This document shows, one piece after another, positions 1 through 12,083 of a stretch of 64,000 bases of DNA. Source of the stretch: Trema orientale (Eukaryota > Streptophyta > Magnoliopsida > Rosales > Cannabaceae); NCBI GenBank assembly GCA_002914845.1, contig JXTC01000081.1, forward strand, positions 644,352-708,351, in the 5' to 3' direction. Under the pieces are notes generated by a model. It was given only the letters and a program-made list of their open reading frames with translations, had not been told where the DNA came from and ran no database searches. Position numbers and translations under genes: made by a program. Position 1 is the first letter of the stretch. Each line of letters starts with the position of its first letter.

Positions 1-591
1 AGTGATCAACTGCTCGAACAGACGTCTTCCACCCATATGGCCGCCACAGTCCCCGGCGTGAACTTCTTTTAGGACTATTTCTATCTCATTGGGTCTTAAA
101 CATCTCAGGACCTTTCCTTGAAAGCTTTTTTTGAAAAGCAAATTATTCTGAACAAAGAATCTGTCTGCTTTACGTTTGACAAGAATAGCTGAAAAAGTAT
201 CGTCAGGCAACTGACCGTGAATAATGTAGTCAATGTAAACTCTTCTCTAGTCTTCTTCTTCCACAAAGAAGCTTTCTTTAGGATGTATCACAAGCTGGCA
301 TTGCTTGCAATTTCTTTGTAGCTCATTAGCTTGCTTTTTTAACTCAGGCCAAAAGTATCCAAGTCGTTAGATTCTTCTAGCTAGTGTTGGTCCATCTAAA
401 CCACAAACTTTAGAATAGACTTCGTCTAACACTTTTCTTCTAAATTCTTCATCAATGCATTTTGCTAGAACTCCATCAGAGAATCTCTTGTAAACTTGAT
501 CATTGATCAACATAAATGCTTTGATTTCTCCGATATCTTTGACTTCTGGACTTTCCAGCTTCTCTTTGATGGATTGGATCCACCCATTTGA
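1..591 (-). mobile_element. Start of integrase of the Tat element (cut by window)
   Basis: Near 300-365 the minus strand encodes GYFWPELKKQANELQRNC followed by KQCQL. This is the CxxC half of the HHCC zinc finger that opens gypsy integrases. The catalytic core lies beyond the window start. Confidence 0.7.
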
Positions 592-1304
592 TTATTGCAT
601 TGACGAGTGTATTGGCTCTGACTTAGTCTCCAAAGGGATTTGAATCAGATCTTCACTTGTATGACCCATTTTTAGTACTAAAGTTGCCAGAGCGTCAGCA
701 TATTTGTTCTGAGATCTGGGGACATATTCTAGTAAATAATTTTTGAAATTATGGAGCTTTTCTTGAATTTCTTCTCGGTATTTGACCAAATTTGGCTCCT
801 TGACAGCAAATTCTCCATTAAGCTGTCTGATGACTAAGTTGAAGTCCCCACAAATTCTCAATTTTGAAATCTTTATTTCCTTGGCCAGATCTAATCCGAT
901 TGCTAAGGCCTCATATTCAGCTTCATTGTTGGAGCAGGGGAAAGCTAATTTAACAGCTTTCTTGAAAATTTCACATTGATCATTTGACAGAACAATTCCA
1001 GCGCTTCCTTCATTACGTGTGGAGGCACCATCAAAATAGAGTATCCAACAATCTTCTTTGTCTTCTACAGACATTATCTCCTCCGAATCATGCTTAGTAT
1101 ATTTGAGCAACTCGGCTAGAGCTTGACTCTTGATAGCCTTTGGCTTTTCGACAGTGATATCAAGTTCACTAAGCATGAGCATCCACTTGGCATAACGACC
1201 AGATAGAATAGGCTTTTGTAATAGAAGCTTGATTGGATCAGAATTTGTGATTACTTTAACTCTGTGAGTGACCATGTAGTGTTGAAACTTTTGTATTGCA
1301 TACA
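592..1304 (-). mobile_element. Archaeal-type RNase H of the Tat element (fossil)
   Basis: The start YFDGASTRNEGSAGIVL, then NNEAEYEALAIGL, then YVPRSQNKYADALATL carry the D-E-D pattern of the extra RNase H (aRNH). This domain is diagnostic of the Tat lineage among plant gypsy elements. Confidence 0.85.
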
Positions 1305-2399
1305 TTAGTACAACACAGAGCTTATCTGCAAGAGAGTAACTTTTTTCCGAACCTTTGAGCAGAGGCTTAAGTAATAAACCGGCTTCTCCAAGCCTTCATA
1401 GTCTTGTGCTATTAGTATCCTAACTGATTCGTCAGATGCTGCCAAGTAAATTAATAGTTCTTTTTCTGGAGACGAGGCAATAAATCTCCTGAGATAGGAA
1501 ATTTTTCTAATGAATCCTCTCAATTATTTGAGATCTTGAGGTGGCTTGATCTCCATTATTACCTTTGCTTTATCTTCATCAATCTTGATTCTATCTTTAT
1601 GGACCACGAATCTAAGAAACTTACCTTCGGTGACTCCGAAAGCGCATTTCAAGGGATTCATCTTGAGATCATATTTTTTGCACTTCTCAAATACTTTTCT
1701 CAAGTGATCCAAGTGTGATTCTTTTCTTTTGGATTTTACCACCAAATCATCGACGTAATCTTCCATATAATCATGAATCATATCATGAAAAATTGCCGTC
1801 ATTGCCCGTTGATAAGTGGCTCCTGCATTCATCAATCTAAATGGCATTACGGTGTAGTAGAAATTGCCAAGTGGAGTTCTAAAAGCAGTCTTTTTGGCAT
1901 CTTCTAGATCCATCTTGATTTGATTATAGCCACTAAATCCATCCATGAATGAGAACATTTCATGGTTAGCTGTTGCATCGACAAGCATGTCTAGATTTGG
2001 TAGTGAAAAATCATCTTTTGGACATACTTTGTTTAGATATCTGAAATCTACACAAATTCTGATTTGCCCATTTTTCTTTCTTACTGGTACCATGTTTGCC
2101 AACCATGTCGCATGTATGCATGGTTTTATGAATCTAGCTTCTAACAATTTTTCTATCTCCTTTTTGATTTGCAGCTGAATTTGATTGCTGAAATTCCTCA
2201 CGGTCTGCTTAACTTGCTTGAAAGTGGGATTTACAGTAAGCTTGTGTGTAATTAATTTACTGCTTAATCCTGGCATATCTTTGTAGGTCCATGAAAAAAC
2301 GTCGTGATATTCTTTCAGCAATTTTATTAGAGCTGCTTCAAAACCTGGCTCTAATTTGGCAGAAATAAATGTTGACTTTTCTTCTCCATCTTCTGCCAA
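1305..2399 (-). mobile_element. Reverse transcriptase and first RNase H of the Tat element (fossil)
   Basis: Typical gypsy RT blocks appear in order: VPVRKKNGQIRICVDFRYLN, the DGFSGYNQI block, TAFRTPLGNFYYTVMPF and the catalytic YVDD box near 1745. A YLAASDESV-type block marks the first RNase H. Plant Tat elements usually carry a degenerate first RNase H. The copy is broken. Confidence 0.88.
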
Positions 2400-2756
2400 A
2401 TTTATTTTCTTGAGCTCTTCTTGAGGATTCTTGGGTTCGTCTTTTAATTTTTCTGGAGCGAGTGGAATGGCTTCTACTCGTTCTGAATTCTGCGTAAGAT
2501 AAACTTTTTTGAAGCTCGCGAGGTCATTACTGGCCTCGCCCCAACTTCATAATTGATAAGCAATTCTCCCATCAGGTAGAGTAATTCGCTGAAGAGAAGA
2601 TTTTTTTAAGTCTATTGAATCAATCTCCATCATGTTGTTTGAGGATGACCCAACTGCATCGATAGTTGCACGCAACGATACTCCTTGTGGCTTTGTCTCG
2701 TTTGGCCCATCAAAAATATCATTAAAGAATGTAGCTTCTGCCCAAAAAACTTCTTG

Positions 2757-3376
2757 TTAAGCAAACGGAGCCTTTGTTGCGGGCACTAGGATTTCTCTTT
2801 TACCTCTTATCGTTTTCAGATACTGATGCAACGTAGAAGGTACCACTTGATTGTGGTGAATCCATGGCCTTCCAAGCAGCAAATGATAGGACACATCCAT
2901 ATTAATCACAAAGAATTTAGTTGGTACTCGGATTAGTCCAACTTGCAAATCCACATTAACATACCCTTTTGTAGTATGAGAACTTGATGCAAAAGTGACA
3001 AGTGATGTAGTTTGCACGATCAATTTGCTTTCTGGAATTCCGGCTGCTTTGAAAACTTGCCAAGACATGAGATTAACTGATGAGCCATTGTCTACCAAAG
3101 CTCGTTTGAAGGGAGTGCCATTTACTTTAGCTTCCACGTAGAGTGGCTTTTATGATTGAAGTTCATAGCCTGGCAATCTTTCTTGGAAAATGTGACTGTA
3201 TCCTCATCTCTTTTGGCAAATTTTCCAACAGCATAGTTAACGGAGCAGCATTGTGGACCAAACCGTTGAGATATCTTGAAAATTGCTTGTGTAGCTTCTT
3301 TACGAGCTTCATCTCCAAATTCTAAAGTGTCGAATAGATTTTTGAAAGCTCGAGACTTCATAAGATTTTCCGTCAT
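2757..3376 (-). mobile_element. Protease region of the Tat element (fossil)
   Basis: The aspartic protease signature is visible as ALVDNGSSVNLM, followed by the flap-side pattern LLLGRPWIH. In the family this enzyme cuts Gag-Pol. The copy is decayed. Confidence 0.8.
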
Positions 3377-3479
3377 TATGTTGATCTCTTCTCCTTTTGA
3401 TGATTCTTCATTAGCCAGATCGTTGACAGCTGGATCAATAGCCTTGCAAGTGTTTACTTGCCCCCTTTCATGATTAGGA

Positions 3480-4752
3480 AAAGGATTATTTTCAGCCTTT
3501 TATTGTTGTTGCCCAATCAGAATTTCTCCTCGTTGAGCTTTTTTATGATAAACTCTTCGGACAATATAACAATCTAATGTGGCATAGTGTACTCTTTTAT
3601 GTAGCAAGCAATATTTGGGATCTTGCATTGCTTCTTGTGTTGGTAGTCTCCTGGGCTGTGGGTATTTTAGAACTCCATCTTCTATCTAGGCTCGCACCAA
3701 AATATTGATTCTATCTTTCGTAAGTAGTATTTCTGGTGGAATTGGCTGATCTCTTCTATTTTGTTGGCGCTGGTCAACTGTAGCAACCTCTTTCAACTTT
3801 TGGAGAAAGGTGGTCTGTTCCAATTTTTAGTCGCAATTCTTTTATCAGGAACAGCTTTGCGCATTTTTGCTACTGTTGCTTCAGTGTTGCTGACTCTGAA
3901 CATTAGTTCGGCAAAGTTTGAGCTCAAATGATTTTCAATATGAACTTTATATTCAGCTTGCATTCCGTTGATGTACACTCGAATCAATTCTTATTCTGAA
4001 ATAATTTCCTTGCAGTCAAGAGCTACTTCTTTGAATCTGTTTACATAGGCTGTAAGTGATTCATCTCCCCTTTGCGTTATGCTAGAGAGATCAGATAAGC
4101 CCAACTTGCGTTCTGCTACAAAGAATTTTGTGCAAAATGTCGTTACGAACTCCTCCTAGGTACCAATACTGCCTGCTGGTAAATTGACGAACCAAGAGTA
4201 TGCTCGGTCAGTGAGAGATTTTGAGAACTCTTTCAATCTTAATTTATGGTCACTGGCGTAGACTCCCAGATTATCTAAGAAACTAATGACATGTTCCCTA
4301 GCGTTTTCTTTCTTCCCATCGAATTTCTTAAATCAAGGATTAGTATAATCCTTCGGATATAGCCTGGAAAGAATACTAGCAGGATATGGAGGTTGAAAGT
4401 CCACCGCTGCAACAATCTTGCTAGCTTTTTCTGCTTCAGACTTGAGCATTTCATGTAATTCTTCTTTTGTAATAAAACTTTTGGGAGCTTCATTATCAGT
4501 ACCAGTTAAAGTTGTGGCAGTAGGATTGGTAGGGTCTTGATTTGAGGTATGAGAAGTGTTGTTGTGAGGTAGAGTTAGAGTAGAAGGTCCGGCTCCATGA
4601 GATTTTTCAATATTGGTAATTCCCTGGAGAATTTCAGCGTGAGACAATTGCATATCTGCTTGAGTTTGTCTCATGCTATCTAGTGAGGTTGCTAGTTTAG
4701 CAAGGAGAGATTGAGCTTCAGCATCGATTACTAGATTTTGCTCGTCTGCCAC
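3480..4752 (-). mobile_element. gag region of the Tat element (fossil)
   Basis: The Gag start is MADEQNLVIDAEAQSLLAKL with the ATG at 4752. A coiled, polar N-terminal part is followed by a capsid-like region (residues such as GSYTWFVNLPAG, read on the minus strand near 4170). Gag packages the element RNA in virus-like particles. This copy is broken. Confidence 0.7.
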
Positions 4753-4920
4753 TTTGAGGAAAGGAAGAAAAGAAAGAAATGAGAGATTTTTTTTTTTTTT
4801 GAGAGGAAATTTCTAGAAAGAGGGGGACAGAAATTTGACAGAATTTCGGGATGAGAAATTAAAAGAAATTTGATGGAGTTTCAAGAGGATGGCAGAATTA
4901 TGGTGCAAAAGAAATGAGAT

Positions 4921-5178
4921 AGACAGAATAACGGTACACCAGATAGAGTAACGGCACACCGCCAAGTATCGAAAATGAACCGGGCAGAGTAACAGTACAC
5001 TGTCAAGTGTCGAAAATGAAACGGGCAGAGTAACGGTATACCGGACAGAGTAACGGCATACCGTCAAGTGTTGAAAATAAAACAGGCAGAGTAATGGTAT
5101 ACTGAACAGAGTAACGGTAAACCGTCAAGTGTCGAAAATGAAATGAGTAGAGTAATGGTACACTGCCGGGTGAAATGG
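4921..5178 (-). repeat. Tandem array of ~61 bp units in the leader of the Tat element
   Basis: Four to five units are visible. Each holds a 20-bp core such as GCAGAGTAACGGTACACCG, often doubled, followed by a TCAAGTGTCGAAAATGAAA spacer. Unit lengths of about 63, 41, 61 and 61 bp suggest gain and loss of the 20-bp core. It lies between gag and the primer site. The rest of 4753-5240 is untranslated leader. Confidence 0.8.
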
Positions 5179-5238
5179 ATAAGATGCACTTGCGGATCTT
5201 TTGGGAATCTCGAAAAAACGTCAGTTTCCCTTTGGCTA

Positions 5239-5261
5239 ATCCCCAGCGGAGTCGGCTTTTA
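5239..5261 (-). promoter_or_regulatory. Primer binding site, tRNA-Arg type
   Basis: The minus strand just inside the LTR reads CCGACTCCGCTGGGGAT. This resembles the primer site reported for Ogre/Tat elements (complementary to the 3' end of a tRNA-Arg). It fixes the inner LTR border. Confidence 0.6.
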
Positions 5262-5378
5262 ATGTTCAGGGTCTGAGTTGTGCTCTGGATTAATTAGTGT
5301 GACCTGTACTTAGTTAAAATAAGATAGAAGAAAATTGGGATTATGGTTAGATTACAAAGAGTGTATATGTGCAAGAGC

Positions 5379-5642
5379 TATCACAACACTGTCTACGTGT
5401 CGAAGTCCTGATGGGCGGTCGATATGTAAAACGACACTTCTCACAGCGTCCTTGCCACGTTAGTGGTTACAGAGATAACGTACTTACTATATAATAATAA
5501 TAATATTGGCATAATAATAACGTAAGTGTTATCACAATGCTGACACTAAGTATCGAAGTCCCGATAGGCGGTCGCAATAAGGAATGACACTTCCCACGGC
5601 GTCCCTGTACATAGGTGGTTGCAAGGATAACTAGTTTACGGA
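5379..5642 (-). repeat. Internal direct duplication in the Tat LTR
   Basis: Two diverged copies (5379-5497 and 5529-5642) share TATCACAA..CTG, CGAAGTCC.GAT.GGCGGTCG, GACACTTC.CAC.GCGTCC and GTGGTT.CA..GATAAC in the same order, about 150 bp apart. Confidence 0.75.
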
Positions 5643-5895
5643 TCTACAATAATATAATAATGTGATAATAATAAAAGAATCTAGTTGACGGAGGCGAATA
5701 AACCGACCATAGTGTCAACTAGAAATTAGCAGCAGAAATAAAATACAGAAAAATAAATAGTTAAAAACTGACGAAGGTGATACCGTCTATATGCCAGTTA
5801 ATTAGAGGGGTTAGAATTACTAGGCGGTAAGTGCAGCCATATTATCATAAATAATAATAATAACTGAAATTAAAGTGCTAAAATTTAAATAAAGC

Positions 5896-6075
5896 GGTGT
5901 GATCGATTGCAAGGAAAAACAACACAGATCACTAAATAAATGCGCACAATAATTAAAAGGGAGCAAAGTAACCGATTGCACTTAAGGCAGCAATACAGAT
6001 TACTTCACAGGGAAGGGGGAAGCGTAGTAATTGATTGCATTTAGAGCAGCAATACGAATTACCCGCCAAGATAGA
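5896..6075 (-). repeat. Three ~60 bp sub-repeats in the Tat LTR
   Basis: The pattern 'GATTGCA....GCAGCAATACGAATTAC' recurs at about 5900, 5968 and 6028. The first copy is the most diverged. A GA dinucleotide run follows at 6283-6301. Confidence 0.6.
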
Positions 6076-7165
6076 GATACAAGACAGATATATATATATT
6101 ATAGAGAGCACGAAACCTCGAACTTGTGCTACAGGTCAAGCACGAGATTATGGAGAGTAGCTCGGTACCCAAAGATCACTAAAGTACACAAGTCAGAAAT
6201 TGATAGTGGTAGCATTGATAAAGAAAAATGAAACTTTTAAGCTTTGGGTGAAGATGAAGAACACGAGAGGGAAAGAGAGCAAGAGAGAGAGAGAGAGAGA
6301 TAGAGAACGGTTGAGAGAAGAATTAAAGAGAGAAAATGAGAGTTTGTATTAATGAAGTGGAAAGATTGTTCTTCTAAAATGAAGGGAGTACCCTTCTATT
6401 TATAGGCAAAAATTGCCTTGTAAGACAAGATTTCTTAGGCCCTAAGTAATGTCAAAATCTTATTGGCTAAGTTTGCTTAATGTACAAGAAATCTTAGCCT
6501 CTAAGTTAGACACTTCCGGAAGTTTCTAGAAGCGTGGGGCAGCTTGTGCACGTAGAGGGCCCCTTCAAAACGGCGTGTAGTTTGGGCTTGAGTGACGTGT
6601 AGTTTAGGTCAATAATTTTTGTGCTTAATTAGCACTAATCCATGTCTTCGGATTAATCCCAAAAATTAGGAAAACCTAAAACAAAGCTCAAACTAGTCAA
6701 GGTGAGCTCTATGTAGGATTTTGAATTTATAGTTAATTTCTTTTATTTTAGCTCTTAAACCACGACCCTTATAGGAGTAATAAAGGCCTTAGAAACTCTA
6801 ATATGTTGTTGTAGATGATTTAAGTAGTGAATTGAAATTACACCTAAAGTCCTAAGTTTACTATTTATGGTTTTAAGTATTTTCATGTATCGTAAATTAA
6901 GTTTTCTATATTTGTAATATGATTTTCTAAACTTGAAGTACATATTTTATTGATCCTATTATGTATTACACTCATTTGGTAGCTGGTCATGATAATATAC
7001 AAGTATAAAAATGGTTTTAAACTTTGTACAAATTGAAAAAATTTCAAGTACACTTAGGTTTTTCTAAATGATCCTATTTGATGTGTATATGTGGGAATTG
7101 GCTTGTTAATTTTTATTGCAGGTCTTAAATCATAATTTTAATCATGTGGAACTGTTCTAAAACTA

Positions 7166-8904
7166 TGGATTAAAATGTCACGATATTTGTCGACATTGTC
7201 GTGATAATATCCGTATTTTAAAGTCTCAATATCGATATAGGGTGGAAAGATATTTTTTCTCATGTATCTGTGAAATATCTGTAAAATGTCGATAATATCG
7301 AGGATATGTCGATATTGCTAAAATGTAGGTAAAAAATGAGCTAATATTAAGATATTTATGGATATTATCGCTACAATGTCATCGACATTTTAAAATATCG
7401 ATAGAAATGTCGAATTTTTTTCCGAGTTTTCTTTTTTTTTTTCCCTTTTTTTTAAATAAAAATTAGTAGTAAAGAATACAAAAATAAATCATAGTTCTCT
7501 TTCTACAGTTTATCAATAAAGTTTTAGAATTATTTGTATTTAATGAAAGGCGGGGTTTATTGCCACCCCTATGTTTACTATCTACACACTTCCTTTTTAG
7601 TAAATTTTTTATTTCCAAAATAGTACTAAACAAAATTACATTTTTGTACAAAAATTGGTTTTAAAAAATCTCTTTAAACACACCCTTCAAATTATTATTC
7701 TTATTCTGTGTTTTGTTTTTTTTAAAAAAATTTCCAATCCCTTCTGCACATCTAAAACTCGTTTTTAGGAATCAAAGTAAGTAAATTCATACTTTTCAAT
7801 TATTTATAGTTCACAATCTGATCAATAATTTCTATCCTTGAAAAAAAAAATAATAAGATAATGGCATCAATTATATGTATATATACAACGACAAAATTTT
7901 CCAGAAAAAAAAAAAGTTCAGCCTCAATATTTATATGTAATACACATACTTTCATAAATGAAAAAAAATCGTACAACCTTTTTTAACCCTTATTTTGTCA
8001 TCGATTTATAGAAAAAAAATATGATATCAATATTTTCATCCTTTAAAACAAATTAGAGAAGATAGCTATCAAATTATTGGAAAGAAAACACCCACAAAAA
8101 GAAGAAGAAGAAGAAGAAGAAGAGAAATACACTAAGAACTCATAAACTTCTCTGGAAAAAATTGGTTTAAGTGAGGTGAAAAGCACAAAAGAAAGAAAAG
8201 ATAAGAAAGAAGCAGGTGGGTATAGAAAGAAGAAAATGCGAGAAAGAGAGAGAGTGGGAAGAGAAAATACAATTAAGTTAGGGATAAATTAGGGATAATT
8301 AAAGGGTGTAGTAAGGAGTAATTTAATTTTAAATTTTAATTAATAGAGTGGTTTGAGAAAAAATGTGAGAAGAGCAAACAAAGGGGTGCCAATAGAGCCA
8401 CCCTTAATGAAAATATTTGCACTACTTGTATTTATTATTTTGGAATCTCTACAAAGGACTTTCATAACCTTTGAAAAAAAATTTGGTCTAAGACGGGAAT
8501 TTCTCTTATAACTTTCAACCTTATTGAAACACGTTTTGGTTATATATTTGAACTATTCTATATTATCAATGATTTTTATTTATTTTCAATGTAATTTGTA
8601 AGGTATTTATATGAGATGTATTAAATAAAGTAGTGATATATATGCTGATTTTAAAATTGTTCTATAAAATAAAATTCGATTATTTTTCTACTATATACGT
8701 ATATTTTATTGTCTTATCAAGTATAAATAGGTTTTGTTTTTATATAAAAACTTGTATAAATTATGTAATATCACTTGTTTTAGTATTTTCTAGAGTTTTC
8801 CTTGTAAATGAGTTTTAAGATAAATTTCGGTATTTTCTCGGAATATATTCGACATCGACAATATCTATAAAATAAAATCTCGACACCGATATTTTAATCC
8901 TTGC
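7166..8904. mobile_element. Non-autonomous Mutator-like element (outer of a nested pair)
   Basis: Flanked by perfect 9-bp direct repeats CTAAAACTA at 7157-7165 and 8905-8913. The ends are inverted: GGATTAAAATGTC on the left and the reverse complement of GATATTTTAATCC on the right. Near both ends are many short 'TCGATATT / CGACATTG' motifs, the sub-terminal repeats typical of Mutator-like elements. No transposase frame is seen. The length is 1739 bp, 855 bp of which is a second element. Confidence 0.65.
7549..8403. mobile_element. Non-autonomous Mutator-like element nested inside 7166-8904
   Basis: Flanked by perfect 9-bp repeats TTAATGAAA at 7540-7548 and 8404-8412. The inverted ends share TATTG.CACCCCT.TGTTT.CT over about 40 bp (left GGCGGGGTTTATTGCCACCC, right reverse complement GGGTGGCTCTATTGGCACCC). 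It holds a GAA microsatellite near 8100-8122 and no open frame of note. Confidence 0.75.
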
Positions 8905-10246
8905 CTAAAACTAGGGAATGTGCTGTCCAAATATTTTTAAAATTAAATGGCACCATTTAGAGGCAAATGGACTTGTTTTTACAAAATTATGTTCTATTTT
9001 GGAACAATTTTATACTAATGAACTAGTATTCATATTTTGATACTTTTGAATAGTTTTCAATGATAGTTATTAGCTGCTAAGTACTTCAAGTGATTTGTAT
9101 ACTTTCAAGTCATTTTATGATCAAATTTCTAATTTGGTAAAAGTTCTAATTTTGGTCTTGTTCAAGTATCTTGATGTATTCTTTTAGCAAAATGTGCATC
9201 TTGAATAATTATAATTTATGACAGGTAATTAGCACACCAGTCTCTAGAGGATATTGATCATTTCTACTATCAACTTTCATTCAGGATAAGAGGTAAGTAA
9301 AGACTTACAGCTGCGTCATAAGAACTACATAGAAGATATCATTATGTGAAACTTACTTATTTTTGAAAGTTATGAAATGGCATGTGCATAACATGTCTTG
9401 CATGTAAACTAAGAATTTCATTACAGAGTATTTGAAAGTAAGTACCATTGTACTAATTTTATAAGATAAGTTTTAATTGAAATTGCTTATTTGTCGGAGC
9501 TGGGTAGGTAAGTCTGTTGATATAGACTCTCCCGTTAAAGCGGGACTTACGAATCTTATGATGTGTCTTATTAAAGTGGGATAATATTAGCGCGGTATGG
9601 GATGCCCCTTTGATGAAGGAAGGAGTTTTCAAAAAAACTCACATGACGGTCACACTTTATTTTTACTCTTGACCAGAGTTTCCGCCCAATATTATCACGG
9701 CTTATTGACTTATGGGACTAGCAATATATTAAGGGGCCTAACTATGAATATTTTTTTAAAGGAAATGCATGGATTCAAATTTTTAAGAAAGAAAAGTGTA
9801 CAATGGGAACTTGGTGAGAATTTTAAAGTATATATAAGTATGCATAGTTTTTACTTACTAAGGTTTAGCTCATTTTAGTCTTGTGATGCAGATGAAGAGG
9901 CACATTTTGATGTTGATTAGCTGGTTGCCTGACTTGCCTTTTGTCGCCATGATCATATAGATGTAGACGAACTTGACCTGTGGGCGATGTTTTTATATTA
10001 CGATATTTTGGGTATGATGTAAATACTACTACTAATGGTAAAATAGACTAATGAAAACTTCTTTTAATTATAAATATTTATAAAGACACTTTCAACAAGA
10101 AATGTCATACAGTTGCTTTTGTTTAAAGGTTTTAGAAAGTTCAAATTTGCCTACTTTTTTATAAAATTAAAGATATGGTTTAAGAAATAATAATACTTCA
10201 TAGTTTAGTTATATATGATAATATAGTTAAATTAGGGGGTGTTACA

Positions 10247-12083
10247 AGGGTTCTATTTACTCTCTAGTAACTCCGTCTTTTGTGGAGTTTTCTTCACAGT
10301 AAAATGCCAAGTGATGCCTTCATTCTTGCAGTACTCCAAGAAAGTATTTTCTTTATATTCAATCCCATTGTCACTTCTGATGTACTTCAGCTTTTTGCTA
10401 GTGTGCATCTCTACTTCAACTTTCCATTGCTTGAATATGTTGAACACCTCAGATTTGTGCTTCATGAAGTACACCCATACCTTTCTTAAGTAATCATCAA
10501 TAAAACTAACAAAGTAAACAGAACCTCCATATGATGCAACTAGAGATGACCTATATATGTCAGCATGTACATAATGTAAATTACCTTTACCATAGTGGAA
10601 TGAAGTGTTGAAGTTGACCTTCTTCTACTTTCCCATGACACAAAATTTGTAGAAGTCTAGTTTGTATGCTTTGACTCCTTGTAGGAGATTCCTTTTATGT
10701 AACTCGTTCAGCCTGCGCTCACTAAGATGGCTTAGTCTCATGTGCTATAACAGTGTTGTCACAATTGGGTTCTTTTTGGATGGTAGCAACAACTCCACCT
10801 GTAATTATATCTCCAAGTAGCTTGTAAAGGTTTCCTATCTTCTCTCCTTTCATTACCACTGAGGCTCCTCTGCTTTCTTTCAATACTCTGCCTTTGGATG
10901 AGAATCCATAACCAAGAGAATTCAAAGTTCCCAAGGAGATCAAATTTTTCTTCAACTCGGAAATATGTCTGACATCACCCAGTGTTCTGATAGTACTGTC
11001 GTACATCTTGATTTTTATAGTACCGATTCCAATGGCCTTGCAAGCAGCATCGTTTCTCGTGAGGATAGTACCAGCATCACAAGGCTTGTATATATCAAAC
11101 CACTCCTTGCGGGGCCACATATGGGATAAGCATCCAGAGTCTAATATCCAGTATTCTGATAGTGGTCTGTTGTTTGTTGATACTAGTAATATATCTCATC
11201 ATCATTGCTGGCTTTGTTATTAGCAACGTTTGCTTCTATCAATGTCTTATTATTCTTTGCCTCCAAGTCTCTCTTTAATTCGTAGCAGTATCTTCTGATG
11301 TGTCCCTTCTTATGGTAGTAATGACACTCCATATCTTTTCTAGGATGCGACTTAGAACGATTATCATTCTTACCAGAATTCCTTTCGTGGGATCTGCTTC
11401 GACCGCGCCATGATTTAGATCTAGAATCTGATTTTGCCACTAGACTCTCTGTTGTGGAAGATATGTTTGGCTGATTGATGTTGTATCCCTCAAGTAATGT
11501 AGTCGTCACTTTATCTACAGTCAACGTACTCTTCCTGACTAGTAATGTGGTCTTTAGAGACTCGTATGAGTTTGGCAAGAATGATAATAAAAGAAGAACT
11601 TGATCTTCTTCATCAACTTCGACTTTTTCTCTTAGTAGCTGAGCGATGCACTTGTTGAACTTGTTGATGTGGCTCCTAACATCTGAACCTTCCTCCACTT
11701 TTAGTTCGTACAGCTGTTTCTTCAGATGCAGTCGATTTGTTAAGGATTTATCATATATAACTTCTCCAATTTCTCCTATAATTTTGCAAGAGAAGTTTCA
11801 TTCAAAATAGAGTACTTGAGTTCAGTAGTCAAATTGAGCCAAATAGTGCCAATAGCTTTCATCTCCAATTCTTCCTAGTCATCATCTTTCATGCCTTCTG
11901 GCTTCTTTTCTTGCAAAATTTTGAGAAGCCCTTGATGCACTAGCACATGTTTATAGTAGTCTGCCAAATGCTAAAGTTGTTTTTGCCATCGGAAGACTCC
12001 ACATCGAACTTCATGCTTGGCATTTTCTCTAGACGAAAAGAATTTTAATGAATGCCCTTAAAACTTGCTCTGATATCAATTAT
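10247..12083 (-). mobile_element. Ty1/copia retrotransposon, truncated internal region (fossil)
   Basis: From the LTR inward on the minus strand: a Gag start MPSMKFDV at about 12022, the Gag body, a CCHC zinc knuckle (CHYYHKKGHIRRYC), a protease/pre-integrase part (10722-11120) and the integrase core start (10253-10474, with IRSDNGIEY and the TPQ block). The element stops abruptly at 10247 against the gypsy LTR-like start, so the rest of integrase, RT and RNase H is missing. A tRNA-Met type primer site (12067-12079, TTGATATCAGAGC on minus) sits next to the LTR. Broken, with several breaks. Confidence 0.85.

Larger units (their letters stand above)
1..6683 (-). mobile_element. Ty3/gypsy LTR retrotransposon, Tat/Ogre lineage (fossil, cut by window start)
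   Basis: Read on the minus strand, this holds a 5' LTR, primer binding site, leader, gag, protease, reverse transcriptase, RNase H and the start of integrase, in that order. The order PR-RT-RH-INT is that of Ty3/gypsy. A second, archaeal-type RNase H placed before integrase, and a primer site of the tRNA-Arg type, are features known for the Tat/Ogre lineage. The integrase core and the 3' LTR lie outside the window. The coding part is interrupted in several places, so this is a decayed copy. Its age cannot be dated because the second LTR is not in the window. Confidence 0.88.
5262..6683 (-). repeat. 5' LTR of the Tat/Ogre-like element
   Basis: On the plus strand it starts TGTTCAGGG and ends CCTAAAACA, so it has the usual TG...CA ends, and it abuts the primer binding site. 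The length of about 1.4 kb is normal for this lineage. The outer end (6683) is set only by the CA and is less certain than the inner one. The LTR holds internal repeats and a GA run (see separate entries). Confidence 0.65.
6684..10246 (-). mobile_element. Old Ty3/gypsy LTR-like remnant, split by nested DNA elements
   Basis: At 10246 the minus strand begins TGTAACACCCCC, a common start of plant chromovirus (Tekay/Del-like) LTRs. It lies directly against the cut end of the copia integrase region, as expected for an insertion into that element. AT-rich sequence with no gene runs on to 6684 and is split by the Mutator-like element at 7166-8904. No clear far end or target duplication is seen, so the extent is a guess. 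Open frames here (for example 9597-9878) show no known domain. Confidence 0.35.

Noticed and set aside
9597-9878. 93-aa frame within the gypsy LTR-like stretch
   Set aside because: No start context, domain or biased composition; it lies in repeat sequence.
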